Assembly (NCBI RefSeq): GCF_965219595.1
Contig: NZ_OZ244781.1
Span: 1,240,001-1,304,000 of the forward strand
Reading direction: 5' to 3'
Length of the DNA: 64,000 nt
Origin: Poriferisodalis sp022821985
GTDB taxonomy: Bacteria > Actinomycetota > Acidimicrobiia > Acidimicrobiales > Poriferisodalaceae
Below are positions 1-9,299 of the stretch, piece after piece (position 1 is the stretch's first letter; each line of letters opens with the position of its first letter). Below the pieces are notes generated by a model. It saw only the letters and a program-made list of their open reading frames with translations. It was not told where the DNA came from and did no database searches. The position numbers and the translations under genes were made by a program.

Positions 1-2
1 AG

Positions 3-1193
3 CAGGCCCTGCTGTTCGGCATCGAGACCACCGGGCTGCGCCAGGCCGACATGCTGCGCGCCACCGCGGCCGAGAACGACTTCTTCGTCCGCTGGAGCGG
101 CCACCAAGCGCGTGAGCTCTCGGCTCGTCAGCGGGTGGTCGAGCTGGCGTATGTGAACGCGGCGTTGCCGGGGCTGTTCCTCGCGTGCGGCACGCTGGCG
201 GTGCTGGGGCTCGGCGGCTGGCGGGTCATCGAAGGGGATCTCAGCATCGGCGAGCTGATCGCCGTGTACGTCTTGGCCGGCAGCTTCCTCGCTCCCATCG
301 GGCGTTTCGTGCTGTACGCGGACACGTTCGAGCTGCTCGGCGCCGATGTGCAGCGGGTGCGCGACATCTCCGCCGCCGAGCCGGACCCCGCGGTTGCCGG
401 CGACGCGGCAGGCGGTGCCGGCGACGGGTCGCAGCCCGGCCGCGTGATGACGCTGAATGGCCGCCTGCGGCTGGCGGGCCGGGTGGAGGTGAGCGAGCTT
501 CGCTTCGGCTACCGGGGTCGGACTGAACCGCTGATCGACGGGCTCAGCCTCGCGATCGAGCCCGGCCAGCGCGTCGCGGTGGTAGGGCCGACCGGCTCGG
601 GGAAGTCGACGCTGCTGCGCTTGGTCAGCGGCGAGTTCGAGCCGTGGTCGGGTGAGGTCCTCTTCGACGGTGTGTCGGCGCGTGAGATCCCGCGCCCGGT
701 CTTCGTCGGATCGGTGGCCACGGTCGATCAGCAGATAGCGCTGTTCGACGGCAGCGTGCGCGACAACATCACCATGTGGAATGCTGCCGCTTCGGAGGCT
801 GACATGGTGGCCGCAGCGCGCGACGCCATGATCCACGACGACATCATGCGTCGACGCGGCGGTTACGAGGCTCATGTTCGGGAGGGGGGCGCCAACTTCA
901 GCGGCGGCCAGCGCCAGCGCCTCGAGATAGCGCGTGCTCTTGTCGCTCGCCCCTCTGTGCTGCTGCTCGACGAGGCCACCAGCACGCTCGACGCCGAGAC
1001 CGAACGGCGCATCGACGACGCGCTGCGCCGTCGCGGCTGCTCGTGCCTCATTGTCGCGCACCGCCTCAGCACGATCCGCGACTGCGACCAGATCATCGTC
1101 ATGGACGGCGGCCGGGAGGTGCAGCGGGGCAGCCACGACGTTCTGCTTGCCGACGCCGACGGCCTCTATAGCCAGCTGGTGCGTTCGCAATGA
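3..1193 (+). CDS. NHLM-type peptide export ABC transporter, first subunit (5' end outside window)
   Basis: Permease end plus ATPase domain of an ABC exporter; the frame is open to the first base, so the N-terminus lies upstream. Two membrane stretches are followed by a nucleotide-binding domain with Walker A GPTGSGKST (codons 585-611), signature FSGGQRQR, Walker B VLLLDEATSTLD and H-loop IVAHRLSTI. In NHLM systems this first subunit normally starts with a C39 peptidase that cleaves the precursor at a double-glycine-like site while exporting it; that part cannot be seen here. Its stop overlaps the next gene's start (ATGA), so the two are translationally coupled. The assignment to NHLM rather than a generic C39 exporter rests on the partner gene. 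Confidence 0.8.
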   Translation, partial: QALLFGIETTGLRQADMLRATAAENDFFVRWSGHQARELSARQRVVELAYVNAALPGLFLACGTLAVLGLGGWRVIEGDLSIGELIAVYVLAGSFLAPIGRFVLYADTFELLGADVQRVRDISAAEPDPAVAGDAAGGAGDGSQPGRVMTLNGRLRLAGRVEVSELRFGYRGRTEPLIDGLSLAIEPGQRVAVVGPTGSGKSTLLRLVSGEFEPWSGEVLFDGVSAREIPRPVFVGSVATVDQQIALFDGSVRDNITMWNAAASEADMVAAARDAMIHDDIMRRRGGYEAHVREGGANFSGGQRQRLEIARALVARPSVLLLDEATSTLDAETERRIDDALRRRGCSCLIVAHRLSTIRDCDQIIVMDGGREVQRGSHDVLLADADGLYSQLVRSQ

Positions 1194-4180
1194 GCACGCT
1201 GCGGGCGGCATCGGCAACGTGGGGCGATGACGGAGGCCCGCACGATGCTCCGCCTGCGGTGGCCGCGCTGGCGCAGATGAGCCGCACGTCGCTCATCGCG
1301 CGAGTCGCGCTGGGCGAGAGCGAGGACGTGACGAGTGCGGCCAACATGCCCATCCCGCTCGCCGACCCGTCGCAGGTCTGCCTCGTGGTTCGCGGCGCAG
1401 TCGACGTGTTCCTGTTCGAGGTCGAAGACGGACAGGCTGCCTCGAGCGCGAGGCACTTGGCACGCGTGGAGGCCGGTCAGCTGGTGTTCGGGTTCGCGAC
1501 GAGCGACGTGTCGTTGACGGCCGTGGGCAAGGGCCTGCCCGGCACGCGTCTGGCGATGCTGCAGCGCTCAGATCTGGCCGATCCCGCACTGGCCGACGAG
1601 CTCGCAGCTCAGGCCGACGCTTGGATCGCCTCGGTCTCGCGCGCCATTGCTGAACCGATCGAACCGCGCCCGCGCCCCGATGCCGTCGTCGACCCCGCTG
1701 CCTCAGAGAGCCTGCCCGCCTCAGCCGTCGGCACGATCGTGTCAGCGCGGCCTGGCACCGTTGCGTGGGCTGCGTCTGATGCAGTCGATGTCGCCTATCT
1801 GGGCACCGAAACGCTGCCGCAGTCCGCCGCCGCTGTGCCGTTGACCTCCGACACCTGGCTCACCGCGCCCCCGCACGGCACGCTGCGCATCTCCACGTCT
1901 GCGGACCTCGCAGCAGACGGACGGCTCCTCGAAGCGCTCGACGACTTCCACCGGCTCGCGCTGAGCGCGGAACAGCTCAACCGGATGCTGGCGCGCGCCG
2001 ATGCGGTCAATGAGCAGACCGCACGCGAGGCGCTGCGCCGCCGTGACGCCGAGTCGGCTGCGGTCGGCCTCAGCCGGATTCATGAACGCCACCCCACGCA
2101 GGACGCGCACGGCGCCTCGATGCTGATGTCGGCGCTGGCGCTGATCGGCAAGCGCCAAGGCATCGACTTCAGGGCGCCGGTCCGTCATGGCGACTCGGGC
2201 GACGCTGAGCCCAGCTTGGCCGATGTCGTGCGTGCATCGGGCGTGCGGGCGCGCGAGGTGCGGCTCAGCTCCGAGGACCGCTGGTGGCTCGGCGACAGCG
2301 GCGCGATGCTGGGCCGCCGCGCAGCAGATGGCCAGCCGGTCGCGCTGCTGCCGCATTGGACCGGCCGCTATCGCGTGGTCGATCCTGTCGACGGAACCTC
2401 ACGTCGCCTCAGCGCCGAGCGCGCCGCCGAACTCGCGGAGACGGCTTGGCTGTGCTACCCGACGTTTCCGCCTGAGAAGCCGGCGAGCGCACGCGACCTT
2501 GCCCGCGTCGCCCGTCAAGGGCTCGCGGGAGATCTGGTGCGCTTCGTTGCGGTCGGGCTTGTCGCGGCTGTGCTGATGCAGGCGCCGGCGGTGGCAGTCG
2601 GTGTTCTCACCGACTGGGTGCTCGTGAGCGCGGCCGGCGACATGCTGGTTCAGGTGATGATCGCTCTCGCCGGCTTCGCCGCGGTGGGCGTGGTACTGCA
2701 GATTCTGCTCGGGACCTCGCTGATGCGCATCGAAGGGCGCGCTGCGGCACGCGTCAGCGCCGCAGCCTGGGATCGTGTGCTGTCGCTTCCGCCGAATTTT
2801 CTTCGGAGGTTCACTACCGGCGATCTCGCCTCGCGCATGGCGAGCTTCCAATGGATGCGCGATCAAGTGTCGGGTGTGGTGGCGAACTCGCTGCTGGCGG
2901 TGGCGTTCCTGGCGCCCACGCTTGCGATCCCCTTCGCCTACGACCTGACGCTCGCGCTGGTCAGCCTCGCGCTGGGTGCGCTGAGCGTGGCCGTCGGCGC
3001 GCTGGTCGGGCTGTGGCAGTTCGGCCCGCAGCGGCGCAGGTTCGCAGCTGAGCGTCGCGCCACCAGCGAGCTGCTGCAGTCGATCAGCGGGATCAGCAAG
3101 CTGCGCAGTGCCGGCGCCGAGCCGTCCGCCTTCGCCCGATGGGCGGGCCACTATCGCGATCAGCAGCTTGCGACCATTGCGGTTGCACGCCTCAACGAGC
3201 ACCTGATGTCGCTGGGCGCGGCGACGCCTGCGCTGATCGGTGCGGCCCTGTGCGGGGTCGCCGTGTGGCGCGGGGAGGATCAGCTGCAGGTCAGCGATTT
3301 CCTCGTCGTCTACGCAGTCGCCATGACCTTTTACGCAGCCGCGGCCAACTTGGCCCGTTCGTTCGAGGCGGTGGCAGCGGCAGTGCCCGCGTATGAGCAG
3401 GTCCGCCCGGTGCTGCGGGAACGCCCGGAGCCGTCCGGCATCGGCCGCGTCGGATTCGAGATCGGGGGTGAGGTCAGCTTCGACCACGTCAGCTTTCGCT
3501 ACGACCCTGACACCGAGATCATCACCGACGTGTCGATCAGCGCCCGCCCGGGCGAGTTCATCGCGATCGTGGGCGACTCCGGTGCCGGCAAGAGCACGCT
3601 GATGCGGCTGGGGCTCGGTCTGGAAGACCCGACCTCAGGCAGCGTGTACTACGACGGCCGCGACATCGCGTTCCTCGATCGTCATGTGCTGCGGCGGCAA
3701 CTCGGCGTGGTCACCCAAGACGCCGCTCTGCAACCGGGCAGCCTCCTCGACAACATCATCGGGATGGGCGACGACTTGACTGTCGATGACGCGTGGCACG
3801 CGGCGCGTCGCGCCGACATCGCCGACGAGATTGCCGGCATGCCGATGCAGATGCACACCGTTGTCACCGAAGGCTCGACATTCTCAGGCGGGCAGGCCCA
3901 GCGAGTCCGTATAGCTGCGGCGCTGGCACGAAACCCACGCGTGGTGTGGCTCGACGAGGCCACGAGCTGGCTCGACTCGCGCAGCCAAGCACAGGTGATG
4001 GCCGGCATCGAGCGCCTTGCCGCCACCCGCATCGTGATCGCGCACCGGCTGTCCACGATCCGCCAAGCCGACCGGATCTATGTGATGCAGGCGGGGCGCG
4101 TCGTGCAGGTCGGTAGCTTCGACGAGCTGTACGGCGCCGACGGGGTGTTCCGGCAGCTCGTGGAGCGCCAGCTCGCCTAG
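1190..4180 (+). CDS. NHLM bacteriocin system ABC transporter, ATP-binding/permease protein (second subunit)
   Basis: A 996-residue inner-membrane exporter half. About 430 N-terminal residues form a soluble region of the type seen in NHLM_micro_ABC2 proteins, followed by the transmembrane block (about 440-720) and an ATPase domain with Walker A GDSGAGKST (795-803), signature FSGGQAQRV, Walker B VVWLDEATSWLD and H-loop VIAHRLSTI. It pairs with the upstream subunit; the ATG sits inside the upstream stop (ATGA). In known NHLM loci such pairs export ribosomally made peptides with nitrile-hydratase-like or Nif11-like leaders. The nearest candidate cargo is the convergent small gene at 4286-4465. 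The family call is firm; the cargo is inferred. Confidence 0.87.
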   Translation: MSTLRAASATWGDDGGPHDAPPAVAALAQMSRTSLIARVALGESEDVTSAANMPIPLADPSQVCLVVRGAVDVFLFEVEDGQAASSARHLARVEAGQLVFGFATSDVSLTAVGKGLPGTRLAMLQRSDLADPALADELAAQADAWIASVSRAIAEPIEPRPRPDAVVDPAASESLPASAVGTIVSARPGTVAWAASDAVDVAYLGTETLPQSAAAVPLTSDTWLTAPPHGTLRISTSADLAADGRLLEALDDFHRLALSAEQLNRMLARADAVNEQTAREALRRRDAESAAVGLSRIHERHPTQDAHGASMLMSALALIGKRQGIDFRAPVRHGDSGDAEPSLADVVRASGVRAREVRLSSEDRWWLGDSGAMLGRRAADGQPVALLPHWTGRYRVVDPVDGTSRRLSAERAAELAETAWLCYPTFPPEKPASARDLARVARQGLAGDLVRFVAVGLVAAVLMQAPAVAVGVLTDWVLVSAAGDMLVQVMIALAGFAAVGVVLQILLGTSLMRIEGRAAARVSAAAWDRVLSLPPNFLRRFTTGDLASRMASFQWMRDQVSGVVANSLLAVAFLAPTLAIPFAYDLTLALVSLALGALSVAVGALVGLWQFGPQRRRFAAERRATSELLQSISGISKLRSAGAEPSAFARWAGHYRDQQLATIAVARLNEHLMSLGAATPALIGAALCGVAVWRGEDQLQVSDFLVVYAVAMTFYAAAANLARSFEAVAAAVPAYEQVRPVLRERPEPSGIGRVGFEIGGEVSFDHVSFRYDPDTEIITDVSISARPGEFIAIVGDSGAGKSTLMRLGLGLEDPTSGSVYYDGRDIAFLDRHVLRRQLGVVTQDAALQPGSLLDNIIGMGDDLTVDDAWHAARRADIADEIAGMPMQMHTVVTEGSTFSGGQAQRVRIAAALARNPRVVWLDEATSWLDSRSQAQVMAGIERLAATRIVIAHRLSTIRQADRIYVMQAGRVVQVGSFDELYGADGVFRQLVERQLA

Positions 4181-4285
4181 CCGCGGGCGCTGCAACCCTT
4201 CGGATCAGGTCGATCTGCCATTCGGCCGATGTTGTCCTGTCGGTCTCCGGCATGAGCTGCCGACGCCGACGCCGGGTGAGTGGGT

Positions 4286-4465
4286 TTAAATTTGCCCTGC
4301 GGCGATTGCGGCCTTGGCCGAGCCCGACGCGGCGGCCCCGGCCCCGGGGTTGACTTGTTGGCTGCCGGTTGCGCCTTGGACCTGTTCCAGCTCGGCTTCG
4401 GTCAACTCGTCGCCCTCAGTCGCAATGATCGCCTCTGGGTCATGCTGCTCATCGATATCAGACAT
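4286..4465 (-). CDS. putative exported peptide precursor with Gly-Ala leader
   Basis: A 59-residue peptide. Residues 1-32 look like a classical leader: acidic, then ELTEAELEQVQGA ending in a double-glycine-type Gly-Ala cleavage site (31-32). The 27-residue remainder is rich in Ala/Gly (Gly 6, Ala 9), with no cysteine and few Ser/Thr, so it does not look like a lanthipeptide or thiopeptide core. The start at 4465 is chosen because AAGAAAGAG lies just upstream; the longer open frame reads through a DNA repeat. It faces the NHLM exporter genes 105 bp away. Leader type and location make it the likely cargo; no modifying enzyme is visible in the window. Confidence 0.6.
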   Translation of the reverse strand: MSDIDEQHDPEAIIATEGDELTEAELEQVQGATGSQQVNPGAGAAASGSAKAAIAAGQI

Positions 4466-4478
4466 TGGCTGCTCTTTC

Positions 4479-4558
4479 TTCGTCGGGCAGCCCATTCGTC
4501 GGGCAGCCCATTCGTCGGGCAGCCCATTCGTCGGGCAGCCCATTCGTCGGGCAGCCCA
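4479..4558. repeat. five perfect tandem copies of a 16-bp unit
   Basis: The unit ttcgtcgggcagccca is repeated five times without mismatch (4479, 4495, 4511, 4527, 4543). Each unit contains the small dyad GGGC-A-GCCC. The block lies 14 bp upstream of the chosen start of the minus-strand precursor gene, so it falls in that gene's leader or promoter. The 16-bp period is not a multiple of three, arguing against a protein repeat. Confidence 0.95.
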
Positions 4559-4713
4559 TTCACACTCGACGAATGCTAGCAGTCGCTCGGATTTGGGCTT
4601 GAGCGACACTGCGGCAACGAGATCGCTTCGGCGCGGCCGCCGACTCCTGCTGCATCATCGAGATCGAAGGTCAGGCCAATACCCTGCCGGTGCCCGAACA
4701 CGCAGGAGCACTG

Positions 4714-6132
4714 ATGACGGCCACTGCAGGGTCTCGACCCACCGCCGCTTATTCCGCCACGCTCGAAGTCGAGCTCGCCCACCGGCCGGGCACGCTCGGC
4801 CGGCTGTGCACCGCGATCGGCGACGTGGGCGGCAACATCCAGAGCCTCGACGGCTTCACGATCACGCAAGGCTCGCTGCGCCAGCACATCGTGGTGGATG
4901 CGTCGAGCGAGGAGCATGTCGCTCGTATCTGCGCGGCGGTCGACGGCCTCGAGGGCATCAAGGTCATCTCAGCGCTCGACCGCACCTTCGAACTGCATGA
5001 CGGCGGCAAGCTCTCCACCGTCAGCCGCATCCCGCTGCGCAATGCCGATGACCTCTCCATGGCCTATACGCCTGGTGTGGCTCGTGTCTGCCGGGCGATC
5101 GCCGATGAGCCCGAGCGGGTCCATGACCTGACGATCAAGGGCAACACGGTTGCGATCGTCAGCGACGGCACGGCGGTGCTGGGTCTCGGTGACATCGGCC
5201 CGGCGGCCGCGATGCCGGTCATGGAGGGCAAGGCGCTGCTCTTCAAGGAATTCGCCGGTGTGGATGCGTTCCCGATCTGCCTCGACGTCAATGAACCTGA
5301 CGAGATCGTGGAGACGGTCATCCGGCTGGCGCCGACCTTCGGAGGCATCAACCTGGAGGACATCGCAGCGCCCGGGGCGTTCGAGGTCGAAGAGGCGCTG
5401 CGCGCCGCGCTCGACATCCCCGTGTTCCACGACGACCAGCACGGCACCGCAGTGGTCGCCTTGGCGGCGCTCGAGAACTCGGCGCGGATCGTGGGCAAAG
5501 AGCTGGCGAACTTGCGCTGCGTCATCCTGGGGGCGGGCGCGGCCGGCGTTGCAACCGCCAAGATCCTGCTCGGCGCTGGCATCGGCGATGTGATCGCCTG
5601 CGACCGCAAGGGCACCATTCACCCGGGTCGTTCCGAGCTGAACCACGCCAAGGAATGGCTGGCGGCCAACACCAACGCCGAGCACGTGGCCGGCTCGGTG
5701 TCCGATGCCATGGCCGGCGCCGACGTGTTTCTCGGCCTCAGCGGGCCCGGCCTCATCACCCGCGACGACGTGGAGACGATGGCGGAGCGACCGATCGTGT
5801 TCGCTATGGCCAACCCCGACCCCGAGATCCTGCCCGACGCCATCGGCGACATCGCCGCCGTGGTGGCGACCGGCCGCAGCGACTACCCCAACCAGATCAA
5901 CAACGTGCTGGCATTCCCCGGGATCTTCCGGGGTGCCTTCGACGTAGGTGCTACCGACATCACCGAGAACATGAAGATCGCCGCCGCCGAGGCGATCGCG
6001 GCGGGCGTCTCCAGCGACGACCTCAGCCCCGACCTGGTCATCCCCACAGCCTTCGACCGCTCAGTAGTCCCAGCAGTGGCCTCCGCCGTAGCAACCGCAG
6101 CCCACAAAGACCAAGTCACCCGCTCTTCCTAG
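4714..6132 (+). CDS. NAD(P)-dependent malic enzyme with N-terminal ACT domain
   Basis: Oxidative decarboxylation of malate to pyruvate in the cytoplasm. Residues about 12-85 form an ACT regulatory domain (VELAHRPGTLGRLCTAIGDVGGNIQ). The catalytic part follows, with TPGVARVCRAI, the malate-binding stretch GNTVAIVSDGTAVLGLGDIG, VFHDDQHGTA and the Rossmann motif GAGAAGVATAKILL, then the FPGIFRGA end. An ACT domain on malic enzyme suggests control by a small effector, perhaps an amino acid. The start is uncertain: ATG at 4714 is used here; another ATG is in frame at 4690. Confidence 0.92.
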   Translation: MTATAGSRPTAAYSATLEVELAHRPGTLGRLCTAIGDVGGNIQSLDGFTITQGSLRQHIVVDASSEEHVARICAAVDGLEGIKVISALDRTFELHDGGKLSTVSRIPLRNADDLSMAYTPGVARVCRAIADEPERVHDLTIKGNTVAIVSDGTAVLGLGDIGPAAAMPVMEGKALLFKEFAGVDAFPICLDVNEPDEIVETVIRLAPTFGGINLEDIAAPGAFEVEEALRAALDIPVFHDDQHGTAVVALAALENSARIVGKELANLRCVILGAGAAGVATAKILLGAGIGDVIACDRKGTIHPGRSELNHAKEWLAANTNAEHVAGSVSDAMAGADVFLGLSGPGLITRDDVETMAERPIVFAMANPDPEILPDAIGDIAAVVATGRSDYPNQINNVLAFPGIFRGAFDVGATDITENMKIAAAEAIAAGVSSDDLSPDLVIPTAFDRSVVPAVASAVATAAHKDQVTRSS

Positions 6133-6205
6133 TGGTCGGGACCGGCGTCGATCCGGTGACCTCACGCTTTTCAGGCGCGCGCTCTGCCAACTGAGCTACC
6201 CGACC
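6133..6205 (-). tRNA. tRNA-Phe (GAA)
   Basis: Cloverleaf on the minus strand: acceptor GGTCGGG pairs with CCCGACC, anticodon loop CTGAAAA with anticodon GAA, and T-loop GATCGAC. 73 nt including the discriminator A; no CCA is encoded. Confidence 0.95.
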
Positions 6206-6206
6206 G

Positions 6207-6281
6207 CGGTCCCGACGGGATTTGAACCCGCGACCTCTGGCTTGACAGGCCAGCGTGAACTCCAGACTTCACCACGGGACC
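6207..6281 (-). tRNA. tRNA-Asp (GTC)
   Basis: Minus-strand cloverleaf with acceptor GGTCCCG/CGGGACC, anticodon loop CTGTCAA (GTC) in a perfect CTGGC/GCCAG stem, and T-loop TTCAAAT. 75 nt with discriminator G. One base separates it from tRNA-Phe downstream, so both probably come from one transcript. Confidence 0.96.
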
Positions 6282-6361
6282 AGTTGTATTGCTGTGTGCT
6301 TGCGCCGACGTCGAGACCGGGATCTCTGCCGATGCAAGCGCAGCAACGATAGCCACCTCGA

Positions 6362-7630
6362 TCAGCAATCAGCGCCAGCGACCGCAGCGCGCAGTCGGTC
6401 GGCCAGATCGCCGCGAGACAGCACCGTTACTCCCTCGCCGCCGCACCACGCCGACAGCGCATGCAACTCGGTTGCGAGTGCCTCCAGAGCGTCTGCTGAG
6501 GCCGCGGCGCCGCTGGGCCACGACCCCGGCTCAGCCCACGAAGCCGGTACTTCCAACATGTCGCGCTCCCGGTCGAAGCGCACATCGAGGCGCGCCACCA
6601 GCGCATCGTCGTGGAGGAACGGCAGTACGAAATAGCCGTACTGACGTTTGGCCTTGGGCGTGTAGATCTCGATGCGGTAGTGGAAGCCGAAGAGCCGCTC
6701 GGCGCGCGGACGGTGCCATACCAGGGGGTCGAACGGGCTGAGCAGCACCGATCGAGATCGTCGCCGGACGGCGCGCTGACCGGCGGGGACATACCCAGGC
6801 CGATCCCAGCCCTCCACTGCCACCTCCCGGAGCTGGCCGTCTTCGACCAGTTCGGCGATGCGAGCGGGCGCGATGCGCTTCGGCAGGCGGTGGTAGTCGA
6901 TGAGATCGTCGGCGGTGGCCACGCCGAGGCATCGAGCGGCGTCTGTCAGCAGAGCCCGGTGTGCGTCGGGTTCGTCCACAAGAGCCTCAACCATCTCGCT
7001 CGGCAGCACCCGTTCGATTACGTCGTACCGGCGCACGAAGCCGGTGCGGTCGGCCACGCCGACCCGACCCGCCCAGAACAGCCACGCCAGCGCCAGCTTT
7101 CCGTTGCTGCGTGTTCCCCAAGGCCCGCGTACGCCGGGTCCCCAGCCCATCGCGGCATCCACCTCGGCAGTTGATGCAGGACCGTTGGCATCCAGCCAGG
7201 CAAGCGCCGCTCGAATCTTGGGCTGGTTGGCCTCTCCGAAGCGGGCGTACCCGCTCCACATGTCGCCGGCAGCTCCTCGGCGCATCCGCCAGCCGAACAG
7301 CGGCCAGTCGGCCACGCGCACGAACGACGCCTCATGGCCCCAGTACTCGGTCAACACCCGCTCGTCTGCCCGGCGGGCGTACGCCGACCGCTCGAGCAGT
7401 GCCAGCACGGCGTCGTGCGTGCCGCCCATCCGGGCTCGCAGCACCAGCAGGTGCGAGCGAGCCAGCACGTTGACGGCGTCGATCTGCAGCAGGCCCATGC
7501 TGTCCATGGCCCGTCGCAGATGCCGGACGTCCAGCCGTCCGCCCGGCAGCGGCGCGGCCAGCCCCTGGGCGCCGATGGCAAGCCGTCGCGCCGCCCGCAG
7601 GCTCAGACGAGCAGACCGCGCCGCGGTCAT
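6362..7630 (-). CDS. YcaQ/AlkX-type winged-helix DNA glycosylase (HTH_42 family)
   Basis: A 422-residue cytoplasmic protein. The N-terminal segment LLQIDAVNVLARSHLLVLRAR and the motif LTEYWGHEASF are hallmarks of the YcaQ family, whose studied members excise cross-linked or alkylated bases. Several winged-helix-like segments follow and the length is normal. It precedes the tRNA-Asp/Phe pair on the same strand and follows rpmG by 36 bp, so it could share that operon's transcript. Substrate preference cannot be read from sequence. Confidence 0.85.
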   Translation of the reverse strand: MTAARSARLSLRAARRLAIGAQGLAAPLPGGRLDVRHLRRAMDSMGLLQIDAVNVLARSHLLVLRARMGGTHDAVLALLERSAYARRADERVLTEYWGHEASFVRVADWPLFGWRMRRGAAGDMWSGYARFGEANQPKIRAALAWLDANGPASTAEVDAAMGWGPGVRGPWGTRSNGKLALAWLFWAGRVGVADRTGFVRRYDVIERVLPSEMVEALVDEPDAHRALLTDAARCLGVATADDLIDYHRLPKRIAPARIAELVEDGQLREVAVEGWDRPGYVPAGQRAVRRRSRSVLLSPFDPLVWHRPRAERLFGFHYRIEIYTPKAKRQYGYFVLPFLHDDALVARLDVRFDRERDMLEVPASWAEPGSWPSGAAASADALEALATELHALSAWCGGEGVTVLSRGDLADRLRAAVAGADC

Positions 7631-7666
7631 GCGGTGCTCATGCAGCGCCCTCGACGGCGCCGCCGC

Positions 7667-7831
7667 TCAGCGTTCTTCTTTGAAGATGACGTGCCGGCGC
7701 AGCACCGGGTCGTACTTGCGCAGCTCGATCCGATCGCGGGTGTTGGTCTTGTTCTTGCGCGTCGTGTACGTGTAGCCGCTGCCCTCGGTGGACTTCAGCT
7801 TGATGACGGGACGCTTGTCGCTCTTGGGCAT
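7667..7831 (-). CDS. rpmG: 50S ribosomal protein L33
   Basis: 54 residues starting MPKSDKRPVIKLKST, with the typical L33 stretch YTTRKNKTNTRDRIELRKYDP. It lacks the CxxC pairs of the zinc-binding form, so it is the zinc-independent type. The start codon overlaps the rpmB stop by one base (TGATG), giving a coupled rpmB-rpmG unit. Confidence 0.96.
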   Translation of the reverse strand: MPKSDKRPVIKLKSTEGSGYTYTTRKNKTNTRDRIELRKYDPVLRRHVIFKEER

Positions 7832-8067
7832 CAGACTTTCTCCCCACGACGGCGCAGATCGGCCACCACCGACTCGATGCCGCGCTTGTTGATGGTCTTG
7901 ATGCCCTTGGCGCTGACGGTCAGCGTGACCCAGCGCCCCTCGTTGGGCACCCAGAACCGCTTCCGCTGGATGTTCGGCTTGAACCAGCGCTTCGTCCGCC
8001 GATGCGAGTGCGAAACGTTGAAGCCCGAGTGCGGCCGACGGCCGGTGACTTGGCAGATGTTGCTCAT
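7831..8067 (-). CDS. rpmB: 50S ribosomal protein L28
   Basis: 78 residues, MSNICQVTGRRPHSGFNVSHSHRRTKRWF, with the standard L28 pattern and the conserved GIKTINKRGIE tail. First gene of the rpmB-rpmG pair. The N-terminus has a single Cys, so this is again the zinc-free form of the protein. Confidence 0.97.
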   Translation of the reverse strand: MSNICQVTGRRPHSGFNVSHSHRRTKRWFKPNIQRKRFWVPNEGRWVTLTVSAKGIKTINKRGIESVVADLRRRGEKV

Positions 8068-8137
8068 AGGTGCCGGCTCCGCAGGATGGGCTCAACAGCA
8101 GCGCACAAGGCTAGCGAGCGGTTTCGTACTGACCCAC

Positions 8138-9223
8138 TCAGCCGGCCGCCAACCGGGGAATGATCTCGTTGCCGACGCGTTCGAGCACCTCGTAGCGGGG
8201 ATCGAAGTTGGGCAGGATCATGATCTGGTCGAGCCCCCGCTCGCCCAGGTCCACCAGCCGTTCGGTGACCTGGTCGGCAGTGCCCACGATGCAGGTGGCA
8301 TCGATGAGCTCGTCGGTGAGAAACCGGGCCTCTTCGGGCAGCACCCAGCAGTTGTGGCCGGCGTGGATGCGCTGGTGGATGCGATCGGGGTCGGTGTCGT
8401 CGAGCATCGCGCAGTACTCGTCCCAGACCGCTTCCAGGCGGGCTCCGGGTGACCGGCCGAACTGCCGGTACTGGTCGTAGGAGTAGTGCAGCGACGCCAT
8501 CGCGAAGGCACCCGCCTCGTGGTGGACCCGCTCACGCTGGCTGGCGAGGGTCTCCCCGTCGTCGAGGATGACGATCGTGGTGAGCGAGCACATCAGGTAC
8601 TGGCTGCGATCAATGCTGCGGCCGTCAGCCGCCGCACCCTCTTCGATGTACTCCCAGACGCGCGCCGTCGCCGAGCCGTCCGGTGGCACCGAGAGCACGG
8701 CGCCATCGCCGTAGCGACCTGCCAGTCCCAGCGACCGCGGCCCGAAACCCGACACGTACAGCGGGATCTCGTCGTCGAAGTTGACGAACCCGTTGTACGG
8801 CATGATGTGGCGGATCGGCTGCGCGCTGCCGCCGAAATGGTGGACGGCTTCCTCGCCGCGCAGCAGCGGTCGCAGCGCCGCCAGGTACTGGTCGAACTCG
8901 GCGATGCGCTGAGGTTTGTGTCCCATGATCCGCATCGCCGTGTTGCCGGTGCCGATGCCGAGGAACGTGCGCCCGGGCGCGAGCGCATTGATCGTGGCGA
9001 TCGACGCGGCGGTCACCGGAGCGGGCCGCGTGCCCGAGACCGATACGCCGGTGCCGAGACCGATGGTGCTGGTGCGCTCAGCGGCGAGCGCCAGGGTGGC
9101 GTAGCAGTCCGACCACAGCATGTGGCTGTCCGCGAACCAGGCATGCGTGTAGCCGAGTTCTTCGGCTCGCTCGACGTAGTCGAGATCGCCAATGTGCGAC
9201 GCGATGCAGATTCCCAAGTCCAT
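8138..9223 (-). CDS. LLM-class flavin-dependent oxidoreductase
   Basis: 361-residue luciferase-like monooxygenase fold, probably using F420 or FMN. Visible family features are the N-terminal strand MDLGICIASH, WFADSHMLWSDCYATLALAAERT, IGLGTGVS, and ALAPGRTFLGIGTGN followed by EFDQYLAALRPLLRGE. The VGTADQVTERL segment near the C-terminus is typical. The substrate is unknown. It stands alone between rpmB and the divergent Nudix gene. Confidence 0.85.
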   Translation of the reverse strand: MDLGICIASHIGDLDYVERAEELGYTHAWFADSHMLWSDCYATLALAAERTSTIGLGTGVSVSGTRPAPVTAASIATINALAPGRTFLGIGTGNTAMRIMGHKPQRIAEFDQYLAALRPLLRGEEAVHHFGGSAQPIRHIMPYNGFVNFDDEIPLYVSGFGPRSLGLAGRYGDGAVLSVPPDGSATARVWEYIEEGAAADGRSIDRSQYLMCSLTTIVILDDGETLASQRERVHHEAGAFAMASLHYSYDQYRQFGRSPGARLEAVWDEYCAMLDDTDPDRIHQRIHAGHNCWVLPEEARFLTDELIDATCIVGTADQVTERLVDLGERGLDQIMILPNFDPRYEVLERVGNEIIPRLAAG

Positions 9224-9299
9224 GTCTGTCCCCCGTTGTCGACCCGGCCGACCCCGGACATGTACATCCCGGCCAGCGCGGACACGCTAGACACGAACC

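Noticed and set aside
2399..3487. Long minus-strand ORF antisense to the second NHLM transporter
   Set aside because: Compositional shadow of a high-GC gene; Arg/His/Gln-rich with no domain, and the plus strand has full ABC motifs.
4479..4558. CRISPR array
   Set aside because: Copies are directly adjacent 16-mers without unique spacers and no cas genes are present.
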